This document shows, piece by piece, positions 21,917-33,222 of a stretch of DNA of 64,000 bases. The stretch lies in the NCBI GenBank assembly GCA_017506865.1, contig JAFCMP010000113.1, positions 992,001 through 1,056,000 on the forward strand. Direction: 5' to 3'. The first letter of the stretch is position 1. Every line of letters starts with the position of its first letter. The notes beneath the pieces were generated by a model. It searched no databases, was not told where the DNA came from, and saw nothing but the letters and a program-made list of their open reading frames with translations. Position numbers and translations under genes: made by a program. Origin of the DNA: Tribonema minus (taxonomy: Eukaryota; Sar; Xanthophyceae; Tribonematales; Tribonemataceae).

Positions 21917-23109
21917 ATGACAGCGCTAGCCTCGGCGATGCAGCGCCACGCACGCGGGGTCTCTTCTTTGCTGGGCAAAGTTGCAGCCAGACGGACGGCA
22001 TGTTGCAGCGTGACCCTTTGCACAGAGTTTGGCGAGGTCTTGCGCGGTCCTACGCTAGGTTGCGTGAAGATTGCGCTAAATGTCGACTTCAGGCATCGGT
22101 CTCACGCACTATCCACGCGCCTCTCTCTCTCTGCTTGCTTGTTTCGCAGGTCTTGCATCAAACCGACAACACCCGCTTGTTGGAGGCAAGTAGAGCCACC
22201 AGGCGTTGGGGCGGTGCTTCAGGGCTTGTTGAATGCTCTGAACACTGCAGCTGCAGCAGCCGGCAAAGATCTTGAGATCTCGACGCACACCCCTCCGACA
22301 GGCTCCCCCAACCCAGCAGCTTCCAAAAAGCGAAGCGTGAGCTGGAATGAGGCTGTCAAGGTTATTTACGTGGAGCCGTTGCACCCCCATGAGCTCCTCA
22401 GCCCTGAGCTTATGATAGAGGGACTGGTGCTAGAGATCTCTCAGCTAGCCCGGGACGCTGGCATGCTCGCGCTTTGCCGCCAGCTAGCGACGACGAAGAG
22501 GGAGATGGGCTTCAGGATAGCTCGCTTCTCCAACGCCAATTCCTACAATCTGGAAGGCCATGAGAAGGTGAGAACGACGGCTCACGACCGCGCATGATGC
22601 TTACTCCGCCTGCCTGGACGTCCCGTGCCACATGCCCCGATGCTATACGCTATCATGTCGTTCTTACAGTAACAGCTGCACTGCGAGTCCGACAGCTCCT
22701 CTCAGATTTGACAATCTTTATTGTGCATGCACTGATACAGGAGCGGACTCGCAATGTCCCTGGGTGCAACCTGACACAACTGCTGCCCAGATTAGCGCAC
22801 GCACATCACACACCCTGCTTACACACGTCCACCCCACCCCCCCCCCAGGTCTGGGACACGATCGTCCTCAACCAGCGCCTCCTGCTGCTGCAGAGCGACC
22901 TCGACGTGCGCGTGCGCGCCAGCGTGCTCGCGCGCGAGCTGCAGACGTGCCCCGACGCCCACCGCCGCTTCGCCTCGCTCAAGGCGCGCTACGGCGCCGC
23001 GCGCGTGTGCATGGAGGGCGGCGGCGACTGCGGCGGCGCCGCCGACAGCAGCGGCGGCGCGGCGGACGGCAGCGGCGGCGAGCGCGCCCGGCAGCACTCC
23101 GCGCCCTGA
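21917..23109 (+). CDS. Orphan protein, 303 residues, possibly mitochondrial
   Basis: Two exons (21917-22567 and 22849-23109) join in phase 0 across an intron with donor AAG/gtgaga and a poly-C acceptor (ccccccccag). The first ~40 residues are Arg-, Ala- and Ser-rich with few acids (MTALASAMQRHARG, KVAARRTACC), as in mitochondrial presequences. The central part (VSWNEAVKVIYVEPLHPHEL, LEISQLARDAGMLALCRQL) and the start of exon 2 (VWDTIVLNQRLLLLQSDLDV) look like a helical folded domain. The last ~35 residues are low-complexity Gly/Ala/Ser. An acceptor-like site at 22149 (gtttcgcag) could mark an alternative first intron, but I find no matching in-phase donor. I do not recognise the family. Confidence 0.65.
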
Positions 23110-24848
23110 TCCGCCGCGCCGGTTGCGAGCGCGCCGCTGTCCTGTTGATTGTGCGCGTGCAAGCTGCGTGCGGCAGCGCTCCACGTCCGTCACACGCGCC
23201 GAGGTTTACGGTGGGGTGGCGCCCCCCTTGGGCGCCTGCCACAGGCTGCGCGCGTCGCCGCCGGTTCGCGTGCGGCGCGCGCGCGTTTTGGTGGTGGCGC
23301 GTGCGCAGCCGTCCTGCAACTCCAGCCACCACACATTATAAGTAGTGCACACGACACCCGCCCCGGGGGCCCCTACGGCACAGCAACAGCGTCGACATAG
23401 CCGACGCAGGCGCACGCTCTGCGCGCGCATGCCTGCAGCAGGTAGACGAGTCAGACTGTCACCATAGAGCCATAGAGACAGCAGACAGCCGCTGAAGCTC
23501 AGCGACGCTCGAGTTGAGTACAATAATCCCCCCCTCTCCCCCCCCCCTCCGCCAACTGGCCGTGAATGGTGTCAGTTGTGCTGTGCCGTCGGGACATTGG
23601 TGCACTGTCTCAGTGCCGCGGCGTTTCCTGACAAACCATCTTTACATACAAAGCGTACAGGCCAGCACCCCGCATCCACCAGCAATGCATTTATTTATTT
23701 GCCAGCGGAGTTCTTTGTGTCTTACCTCATGTGCTGTCCGTGCTGCCGCAAAGGCTTGCTTCCATACACTTCGAAAATAATCCTGCCCATTACCTATGTA
23801 CTTTTATAAATTAATATCGCTTCGCAAGGGGCGCGAAAAGCCCTATCTTTGGATGTGCACTCAATGCAACATTCCTTCTCCGAAGAGAGACTCAAACGCA
23901 AACAGGCTTCCCCCTCTTCACACTACCATTAACACCCCACGACCAAACCCTACCTGTGTACCTGCACCGCGCTCCTGCATCATGTCACGAGTTGCCCGCA
24001 GCTGCTGCCAGGTGCATCACCAATCTTCTCGGGGAATGCATTCAATGTTGCCTCTGTCAATGCAAGGATAAAACTTGGATCTTCAGGCTGAAACTCACAA
24101 AAAAGACCGTCCGCAGAAGGCAACAACGCCCGTAGGAGGCATCGTGCATGTGAGCGGCATGATGCACTGCTGCACTTGGGTGCGTCTGTCACTTTCTCCG
24201 GCATGTTGTGTATTCATCTGACCCAAAAAAACATAACCTATGTACACTAGGTGGCGGCGTTTGAGTGGTTGTCGTTGCGACACTTTCAGACTGTCATACG
24301 ACATGTAGATTCCTTACAGCTAGATGCCAATCATCTGGGCTTTCTCGCGCCCTGAGCGAGAATTAATATAAGTACACTAGGTGGATCCAACCAGAGGTGG
24401 ATGGGTGGATCCAACCCTAGTACGCATGTAGGATACAAAAAGAGGACACGGACGCTGTCAAGGGTTAGGTTATGACACTTTTCATGTGGGCGTTCTCTTC
24501 GTCCAATGAGTGCGCATGGACTGACCATGAACTGATATACTGAACTGACACGCATTGCTCAGCCATTTCGATCCCCAGCAAAAATCGCAGAACGCCAGCC
24601 AGCACGAGCGCACCACTTGCCCTTCGTTGCACCAAAGCTCACGCTCAACGTGGTGCTCAGTGCTGTGCGGCGAACGCGTGTGTGCGAACAAACCACAGGG
24701 AAGTTCAGCGGCAGAGATCTGGATTTGAACAAACTGCCGCCGGCCATAACACATCGCCACATATAGCAGAGGTGGCAAAGTGCGTGGTGCATGCTGTCAT
24801 TGCGCAGCACCGCGCTGCGACCGCTGCAACAGTGAGAGCTAGCGAGTA
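23110..24848. other. Intergenic region with retroposon copy B; no gene recognised
   Basis: The first ~250 bases are GC-rich 3' flank of the orphan gene. A pyrimidine run (23526-23552), an AT-rich part (23680-23830) and a 117-base retroposon copy (separate entry) follow. Open frames are short and unsupported. The last few hundred bases should include the PP1 promoter. Confidence 0.5.
24242..24384 (+). mobile_element. Short retroposon copy B (5'-shortened) with target duplication
   Basis: A ~117-base insert (24255-24371) is bounded by the 13-base direct repeat gtacactaggtgg (24242-24254 and 24372-24384). It shares 111 aligned bases with copy A at 7659-7769 with one visible difference. It lacks the first ~40 bases of copy A, as expected for 5' truncation. 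Both copies inserted at a target containing GTACAC. Confidence 0.75.
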
Positions 24849-27800
24849 ATGGACATCAGCGACGATCCGGTTGTTTTGGCGAAGGAGCTTGATGATTGCA
24901 TCACGAAGCTGCTGTCTGCGAAGAACCAGAGGCCGGGGACGGAGGTGCAGCTGCCGGAGCTGGATATACACAAGATAGTAAGGCGAAGCAGAGCGCTGTT
25001 TCTGGAGCAGCCAATGTTGCTGGAGGTTCGAGCCCCCATCAACATATGCGGAGACACACATGGGCAATATCACGATCTATTGCGGTTGTTCGAGCTGGGG
25101 GGGTTCCCGCCAACAGCCAACTACGTATTCCTGGGAGACTATGTGAGTGCCTGGTGATGGTTTACTGGTTGCGCAATGAGATTGAGGCATAGCGAACGGC
25201 ACAAGCTTCAACTGCAGCACAAATGACTTGCTGAAAACCATCGTGCTGCATGAACCTCAGCAGTTTCCATCCACCTAGGTTGCAAAATGCATGCAAACAG
25301 TACAGGCGGCAGCATGCAGTGCATCAACCAGGAGCAGTCGTGCACCTATTCTATGAACAGGCAAGCAATCCCAGTTGCATTCGCAATCTGGTGTGTGGCT
25401 AGACAAGTACTCTTACTACATGCAGACTCAGGTGCGCAGGCTGGAAAATGTCGCCAACCACTGCATCTTCCCTCAGCGACAATCAATCATCCCGTTCATT
25501 CATCCTGCTGAGCTTGTGCAACAGTTAATATTGTCGTGCAACTGTGACGCACCGGTGCTGTGCCCTACTTGGTGCGACATGCGTGCCGCTTCAGGCGCTG
25601 CAGTCTTTGCTGCGCTGTGCAGGGTCCGCGTGCACTACCGCTGCTGCTGCAGCCTGTGCTACACATATGCGCGATTAGATCGCAGGCTAGCGTATGACGA
25701 CTGTATCGCTATGAAAGAACCATTTCATAGTGCCCAATGTGGGGTGGCATCAAAGTTGTTGCGACGGATAATGCAACCGATCATTTACATTCTTGTAGGC
25801 ATTGCGATCAACAAAATGCTACACCTAGCCCTAGGGTCTGATGCTTTGCTGAGACCTGAAGCACTAGTGGTCTCGCCAGTCACTCTGCTGCCGTTTGTGC
25901 AACTTCAAGTGTTGCAGCTTCTCACGCAGTGCTGCACTGCATGTACTACCCATTCCGCTGCTGCTGCTGCTACCACTGTCAGGTGGATCGTGCGAAGCAA
26001 AGCATGGAGACAATAGTTCTGCTGCTCTGCTACAAGCTCAAATACCCGGAAAGCTTCTTTTTGCTACGGGGCAATCACGAGTGCGCGAGCTTGAACCGTA
26101 TCTACGGCTTTTACGACGAATGTGAGTCCCGGGTTCGGCAAATGCGACAGCAGACAGGGCTCGTCACAAATGATGCTGCCAGTTACGCACTTCATTGTAG
26201 AACATCACAATTTCCCTCAAATTGGACAGTTTTGAGATTGCCCTCTGCTGCAGCTGGCCGTTTGATGTGCGAAGCTAACAGCGTGCAACCCCATCAGTCG
26301 CTGTTGACATTCAATGATTGAAGTATGCTCGGAGCTTAATGGGGTTTCTCATGAGGACACTTCCTGGGCCTGCAACGCCTGTGACCGGCACTACTTATTA
26401 CGATCAGCACCGCGGGCGCGACTGCCCGTGGTATCTGCCACAGCAGCGCTCAGCGCGAGGCTACAATGCAGATCTGGTGGGGCCTTCAAAAACGGCTGGT
26501 TGCCTGTGGTGGCCATCACTCTGGGCGCTGCATTGCAGGAATATTTGAGCACTGTCCTACTTTGCATTGAGCACTAGTGGCAGGAAGCAGCTGAGCACTG
26601 TGTGTCTGTTACGCTGAGCAGCGGCATGCAGCAGCTGACTGTTGTCTCAACCTGCGTTGAGCACTGTGGCAGGCAGTAGCTGAGCACTGTCTTGGTGGCT
26701 CCAATGCTAGCAACGACAGCGCGCCTGCATGCTGGCAACATTTGCTTATTTGCAGGTCACTGCTGAGCACTGTGTTGAACCATTTAAGCACTGCTGCCGA
26801 ACGCGCCACCACATGCACACAAAGGGCACGGCAACAATGTTACCCATTCGCTGCGCAAGATACATGTATGCACCTGATCTCTGCCTTAGCGCAGAGCCAA
26901 GGCCGTGGGAGCAATGGCATTAAAGCGTGCAAATGCACGGCATTATAATGTGACTGATGTGAGGCACCAACACGATGCGCTGCTCTGGCAGTCCCGCGCG
27001 GCCGCGACGCGGGGGCTGCAGCCCCATTTACGCCGTCCCGCCACCATGGCGTGACCATGCGGTGGTGATGCTTACCCTCGCACCTCTGCGCACACACACC
27101 CATGCTGCGTCTGCCGCCTGTGACTCCCCCCCCACAGGCAAGCGGCGCTACAGCGTCAAGCTGTGGCGCATGTTCAGCGACTGCTTCAACTGCATGCCCG
27201 TCGCCGCCGTCGTCGAGGACAAGATCCTCTGCATGCACGGCGGCATCAGCCCGGAGCTGCAGCGCCTCGGCCAGGTGCTCGAGATTCCGCGGCCGATTGA
27301 CGTGCCCGATGAGGGCCTGCTGTGCGACCTGCTGTGGAGCGATCCGGAGCCGAATATCTGCGGGTGGGGGCGCAATCCGCGCGGCGTGAGCTACACGTTC
27401 GGCCACGACGTGATTGAGGAGTTCCTGCAGAAGCACGACCTCGACCTCATCTGCCGCGCGCACCAGGCGAGTACAGTACACTTCTGGTACACTGTAGTAC
27501 GCTCGGGGTACACTTGGACACTTGAACTCGCCGATCATCTGCCGCGCGCACCAGGCGAGTACACTCTGGGGTACGCTGTAGTACGCTCGGGGTACACTCT
27601 GCACACTTGAACTCGCTGATCATCTGCCGCGCTCACCAGGCGAGTACACCGTGCGGTACGCTATAGTACGCTCGGGGTACACTCTGCACACTTGACCTCG
27701 ATGATCATCTGCTGCGCGTACCAGGCAAGTACACTTTGGGGTACACTGTAGTCCGCTCAGGATACGCTCAGACCCGTAGAACTCACTTACTCTGGACTTG

Positions 27801-29313
27801 TGAACTCGTCGAGTCAAGTACCCTACAGGCTAGTAGTGTCACCATGTGCAGGGATACCAATTCCTGAACACTGCAAGTAAACTTCTTCAAGCAGAAATAA
27901 TGCTTTGAAGCATTGTACTACACTACAGTTGTGGCGATGCGCCACACCTGCTACAAATACACCGACTTGATGACACTGCACACAGGGAGCACAACACGGG
28001 GGATGTCGTGCAGCGACAACGATGCTCCCAAGGTAGGCATGCGTCATTACTGCTGGAGTGTATGCACATGGGCGGTGTGCTACTGCTGCAAAGTCGGCCA
28101 CACGGTCAGTGAGGAAAGTTCTCCAGCATGTAGTATATGGGTTGCATCAGCTGCGCAACGGGCATTGTTGAGGAAGCTGCTGCTGTTGTTGAAGTGCGGC
28201 CACAGCCTCTCATGGGCCACAACAACGGCCCAATGGCACTTCATGAGCATCTTGAAGTGGAGGAACTACCGCCGCGGTCACTAATGAATGGCTTTGTGCT
28301 GTCTGCCCTGCAGGTCGTAGAAGACGGGTACGAGTTCCAAGCGCAACGGCAACTGGTGACGCTCTTTTCCGCGCCAAACTACTGCGGCGAGTTCGACAAC
28401 GCTGGGGCGATGATGGTTATCAATGAGGTGAGCGCAGTTGATGATTCATGACATGCACTTGAAGTTTTGCGGTTGAAGCACTTCCGCATATGTTGAGTGC
28501 AAGATATTCAGGGTTGTGCCTCCAGGGGTCGTTTGCATGGTGCCATGGTTGCTGTACTCTGATTTCTGTACCTTATATTTAAGTCTGCCCATCACGCATG
28601 CACTGCACCAAGTAGTGTGACCTGATCGTGCTTCCCAAATGCTGCACTGTTCTGTTAAGTTGAAAATGTATTCCTTGTTAAGCAGCAATGCCTGTTCGCA
28701 ATATCATTTGGCAGCGTCTACGGTTTCGCGATGCAGAAGCGCCATCTCGCTGTGCCAACGTGTTGTGCGTGTCGCAGTGGCTTATGTTTCAGCTCGTTGT
28801 TGCTTGGTGGCAGAGCGATTTGGGTCTTCTCGCAGAGACTTGCTTGTTGAGCATCCACACACCACCTAGCCCCATCACCAATAGCTGTTCTGCTACATTG
28901 GGAAGTCCGGCAGCTAATGCAGTCGCCATTGACTGTTTTCTGAATGCCTGGTGTCACATTCATGTGCGGCAAAGTCACCGCTCCCACATACCTACTATGA
29001 TCTCCTCGCTTGAGGCTCGATAGAGCCGAGACACTCAGCATGCTATTTGCTGCAAGGTGTCCTTGCCTTGTCGCACGATCTTACAATGCTCAGGCATGCT
29101 CAAGCACATCGCCACACAGCGTCAATGGCGTACTTGTCTGTGTCAGTTGACACTACGCTTCTACAAATCAGACGTATTGTTTTTTTGTTTTAAGAACGCC
29201 TGCTTTCTCCTCTTTTTCTTGTTCTACGTTTGCTCTCTCAGAATCTGGTCTGCAGCTTCCGGGTACTGCGGCCGGCGTCGCACAAGCGCGCCCTGGATCG
29301 AATGGCCATCTGA
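24849..29313 (+). CDS. Serine/threonine protein phosphatase PP1 catalytic subunit
   Basis: Five exons (24849-25142, 25983-26121, 27138-27466, 28314-28427, 29242-29313) give 315 residues, close to the usual ~320-330 of PP1. The metal-binding and catalytic motifs are present in order: GDTHGQ (68-73), GDYVDR (96-101), RGNHEC (127-132), [20 protein letters not shown] and [16 protein letters not shown] (the beta12-13 loop of PP1). PP1 dephosphorylates Ser/Thr in many complexes chosen by RVxF-type regulatory subunits. The protein ends soon after [14 protein letters not shown], so the long C-terminal tail of animal isoforms is missing. GDYVDRAKQS has Ala where most PP1s have Gly. Intron 3 starts with GC (CAG/gcgagt) and carries three further copies of that junction. 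Confidence 0.95.
26580..26800. repeat. Dispersed TTGAGCACTG motif cluster
   Basis: Several copies of TGAGCACTG occur within about 200 bases of PP1 intron 2, linked by GTGGCAGGCAGTAGC-like spacers. The reverse complement CAGTGCTCA recurs in other introns and intergenic DNA of the window (for example 200-215, 7255-7312, 17036, 24655). Confidence 0.6.
27440..27780 (+). repeat. Tandem array of PP1 exon-3 end plus GC donor
   Basis: A ~84-base unit is present four times. The first contains the true exon end (LDLICRAHQ codons, then gcgagtac at 27467). Copies follow at about 27530-27566, 27610-27650 and 27693-27735, each with CTCG.TGATCATCTGCCGCGC.CACCAG then GCGAGTAC (GCAAGTAC in the last), and the intronic block CTGTAGTACGCTCGGGGTACAC. 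The GC donor is present in three of the four units, so it predates the amplification. Confidence 0.9.
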
Positions 29314-30068
29314 TCCTCATGACCCCGTGTGTGCAGGCGGAGGCGTTGCGATGCTCAGCAAGCCTCCTGCGCGCATACGAAAACATTATCTGTTGCAATG
29401 CTTGTAGTGCACGCGCGGGCGCGATCCGCAGCGGCAGGTAGCACATTGGCAATGCATCTGTGTTCCTTTTTTGCGCCTGTTCTCGTAATTTGTGCTGCAC
29501 ATGCCTGTGTGCATTGCTCGTTGTGTGCGCTTGGTTGCAAGTGTTGGCGTGTGCTATGCATGTTGTGGAATGACAAGTGGCTGAGTTTGTAGACTTTGTC
29601 TGATTGATCATCCATCTCCGTCCGTGGCTGAAATATGAGCATACGAGCAACTTCAATCTTCTTATAAATGGCTCCTTTTTGTTTGTCTTGGGTTGCTTGC
29701 GGACGCTGCTGCAGGCGCAGCGGCAGCCGCGGCACGTGCGTCACTCGCAGGCGCCGTGGCAGCAACGGCTGAGGCAGCGGCGGCGGCAGCTGCACTCGCG
29801 CCACTTTCCAGAGTAACTTCAATGATAACTTGAAGATCCGGGCCTGCCTCAGGGAGAGCAACCTGAGCGTTATCGCAGACAAAGCCCGAGTTGATCATCA
29901 CAGTGAGTGTTTGAAACCAAAAAGGACAGTACGGTATCGAAGGCAACATCACTCTCACAGTCACCGCGGCGTTGAACCTTCACCGGGGGCTGGCCGCGGC
30001 AGTAGTACTAACAGCAGCAATCCTGTGTGTAGCAGTAGCTGAGCAGGCAGACACTCGGCGTAGCAAGC
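29314..30068. other. Intergenic region carrying a stray Ala-rich coding fragment
   Basis: No gene is recognised between PP1 and RPC5. Bases ~29702-29808 closely match 35123-35227, part of the Ala-rich last exon of the PDZ protein gene. In the matching frame (minus strand) both read ASAAAAAAASA..AAAAP.SDARAAAAAAPAAAS. The frame continues upstream into EVTLESG and VALPEAGPDLQVIIE without known homology. This is either a duplicated fragment or an exon of an unseen gene. Confidence 0.55.
29702..29808 (-). repeat. Duplicated fragment of the PDZ-protein last exon
   Basis: About 105 bases are nearly the same as 35123-35227 on the same strand, ~5.4 kb away, differing at roughly ten positions and lacking three bases (GGC of GCGGCGCC) near one end. 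The shared DNA includes CTGCTGCAGGCGCAGCGGC and GCAGCTGCACTCGCG blocks. Confidence 0.8.
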
Positions 30069-33000
30069 ATGCAAGAGGAGGCGATGGACGATTACGACCC
30101 TGACCCCGTCATCCGTGAGCTGGACGTGTTCGTGAGCAAGGGGCTCCAGGACGAGCTGTTTGTCCTGCAGTACCCCATGAGACCCTTGGATCGGCCGCTG
30201 CCAGACCCGATCAGCGCCAAAATCAAGCCCCTGAACAGGCTGCTCGAGATAAAACACGAGATCAAGCAGGCGGGGAAGAACTTCGATCCCGCCGCACCCG
30301 AGCACCTGCTCTTGGAGGAGCTCACCCACGCAGCGGCGGCGGTGCCGGCGGCGACCAACTACGCCATAGGCGTGGTGCGCGACAACGAGCTTCATCTGAC
30401 GCCGCTGTCGGGCATACTGCAGATGCGGCCGGCGTTTCGCCACGTGGACATTCAGGCTGCGATTGAAGAGCCCGATGACGACGACAGGGCGGCTGCGGAG
30501 AAGCCAGTTGCGGGGGAGCCGCGCCAGGTGAGAAGTACAAGCGGGTACAGTGAACTCATGATGTATTGGGGCCTACTTCAGGGCATGTGCAGCGTGACGG
30601 TAGTTGCAGTGGCTTGTCGCAAGCCAAGTGATGTCTCGCAAACAACCATCGCGCTGGTGCGATAAGTGGCCTGTCCATCCAACGGGGCGTCTGTAGGTTT
30701 GCACATCCAATGTCACACTCCATTGCAAGTGCCCCGCACAGCGCTCAAAGCAATGGCAACAGTCCAGCAGACTTTTGCGGGAAGCTGCTGGATGTGTGCC
30801 GTGCGTTGCCGTATTGCGCCGCATTAGAGTGCTGCACGTGACGGCGATGACCCTCATCATGACATGCATGGGCGTCGTACTCGCAGCCTGTGTGTGACGG
30901 CAAAAGGCTGAAGCTGCTGATGTTCAGAGCAAGGCTGCAGCGGACAACGTGGAAGGACATTGCCATTTGCATGCCAGCATTGATGCTGTACGGGCGTTGC
31001 CGCCGACGTCACTGTGTCATGCCTGGTAGCAGTCCTCCCGCCGCCGCTGCTACCTTGAAAGCATCATAGCACAGGGATGCTTGATGACGATTGACCAAGC
31101 GTGTCATCAAACAGTGTCAGTGCAGGCCTAGTCTAGCATCCCAGTGTGACTGCAAGCAGTGGTCAGAAGGCGCGGACAGATGGGCAGTATTGATGGAATG
31201 CATGCCTGACACACACACAAACGCGCACACACACATCTTCACGCGCATGTTGAACTGCAATGCATATGTGCAACGCCGCGACGACCATTGCTGCGGGAGT
31301 TGCACCCTGCAGTCTAGCTAATGCTTGCTTGCATTGCATATAGGGGTATGTGTATATGACGTGCCGAGCAGGAGTGTATCTCAGCATGCAGATTGCGGCG
31401 TCGACGAGAATACATGCAGACCATCAGCGAACATCGCCTCGCCAGTGCGTTGTGCAGTCCTACTACTTGATGCTCGCTGACATGTTGACTTGTAGTTTGC
31501 CCGCCGTTCACTACCAAGGCAGATTGAGCAACCGCCGAAGGTCATTTTTGTGTACATGTGCACCTCATTGTATGGTACATCAGGTTCATGACCTGAAGCC
31601 CTCCATTTTCCGGCCCGGGGCCTGGAGCGCGCGCTTTCGGAAAGATCTCTCTTTCAAGCTTACGAACTCTAACATGTCAGTGATCATTGGGAATGCGCCT
31701 GCTGAGGTTAGTACTGAACGTATAGATACATGTGTGAGGTAGGTACATGGACACCATATACATCCACCTCACCGGAGCCGCCGACGACACACGCTGCGCG
31801 CAGGTCATGTTCAAGCGCAAGGAGACGGAGCGCGCGACGCAGGCGCGGCAGCGCTCGTACGCGTACAAGCGCGACCGCGAGGACGCTGAGCGCTGGGTCG
31901 ATCTCGCCGTGCACGACGCCGCGTCCGCGCACGCGCGCGACGAGTTCGAGAACATGTTCTGCGGCGATCGCGCGCGCCCCATCTGCTTCCTGCCTGGCCC
32001 CGCCGCCTACCTGCGCCGCCTCGACCACCTGCACCCCGGCGCGGACGCCGCGGCGCTGCCGGCCGGCACCGGCGACAGCGCGGCGCCGCTGGACCTGGCG
32101 GCGGCGGACGGCGGCGCGGCGCCGGCAGCAGCGGCGGCGGCGCTGAATGGCGGCGGCACCGGCGCCAGTTATGGCGTTGGTCACGCGGCGCCGCTGCCCG
32201 TGGACCAGCTGAGCGCGCTCAAGGGCGTGGGCGCGCTGCGCGCGTACGTGCGCGCGGCGGTCGTCATCACGCACGACATGCTGAAAGAGGTGGCGGAGGT
32301 CGCGAGCGACGCCGCCGTCGCGCGCGAGCTGAGCGGCTTCGCCGTGCCGGTGCGCGGCGCGTGGGTGCTGCGCAGCGAGCGGCTGCTGCCGGCGACGGCG
32401 GCGGGCGGCGGCGGCGGCGCGGCAACGGCGGCGGCGCGCGCGCGCGACGCCGCGCTCGCGCTGCTGCACGCGCACGGCGGAGTCTCGCGCGCGGCGCTGC
32501 AGCGCCGGTTTGAGATCGTTCCCGGCGCCACGCTCAAGACCGTTCTCGAGGGCGTCGCGGCGCTCGACCGCGGCCTCCAGTGCTGGGAGCTCAAGGTGGA
32601 GGACACGTTCGACCTCGCGCTCGCGCTGCCGGGCGTCGCCGCGGCGGCGGACGCGGAGTGGCGGGCAGCGCTGGCGGCGCTGGCGGCGGAGTGGGGCGGG
32701 GCGGAGGCCGTGCAGGCGTGCGCGGTGACCGTGCGGCCGCCGTACGCGCAGCGCTGCGCCGCGCACCTGTCGGGGCGCTTCTATCACGGCGGCGGCGGCG
32801 AAAACGGCGCTGGCGGCGGTGGCGGCGGAGATCACGGGGGCAGCAGAGGAGGGTTTGGTGACACCGACAGTGCAGCATTTGGCCTTGGCTTCGGCCCTGC
32901 GTCCCCTGGCGACGGCAGCGCTGGCGCAAGAGGCCGCCGCGGCGGCGGCGGCGGCAGCGCCAGCGGCAGCGCTGCAAGTGCTGGCGGCGCGCGGGAAGTC

Positions 33001-33222
33001 GCTGCTGGGCACGATGCTGCTGCTGCCGATGCAACACACCAATCAGCCTCACGTCAAGCAGACTCCATGATGGTGGACGATGAAAGCGCGGCGGCGGCGG
33101 AGGCGGCGGCGGCGGAAGCTGCTGCTGCGGCGGCGGCAGCAGCGGCAAGTGGCGGTGGCGCTGCAAGGCCAGCTGGCTCTCAACGGCCTAGGCCGAAGCC
33201 ACGGCCCAAGAAGAAATCATGA
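30069..33222 (+). CDS. RNA polymerase III subunit RPC5 (POLR3E/Sin family)
   Basis: Exon 1 (30069-30527) and the last exon (31804-33222) join in phase 0 to give 625 residues (human RPC5 is about 700). The N-terminal part has the family hallmarks DPVIRELDVFVSKGL, FVLQYPMRPLDRP, NYAIGVVRDNELHLTPL and GILQMRPAF. After the intron come VMFKRKETERATQARQRSYAY and WVDLAVHD, again typical. RPC5 pairs with RPC4 on Pol III and helps initiation and termination at tRNA and 5S genes. The C-terminal half is Ala-rich with winged-helix-like pieces (AALALLHAHGGVSRAALQRRF) and ends in a Gly/Ala/Ser region and a basic tail (RPRPKPRPKKKS). A block at 31584-31706 with plausible splice sites and a length of exactly 41 codons could be an optional in-frame exon (PSIFRPGAWSARFRKDLSF). 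Confidence 0.88.

Noticed and set aside
31708-33042. 444-codon minus-strand open frame
   Set aside because: Antisense shadow of the RPC5 last exon, Arg/Ala-rich with no domain.
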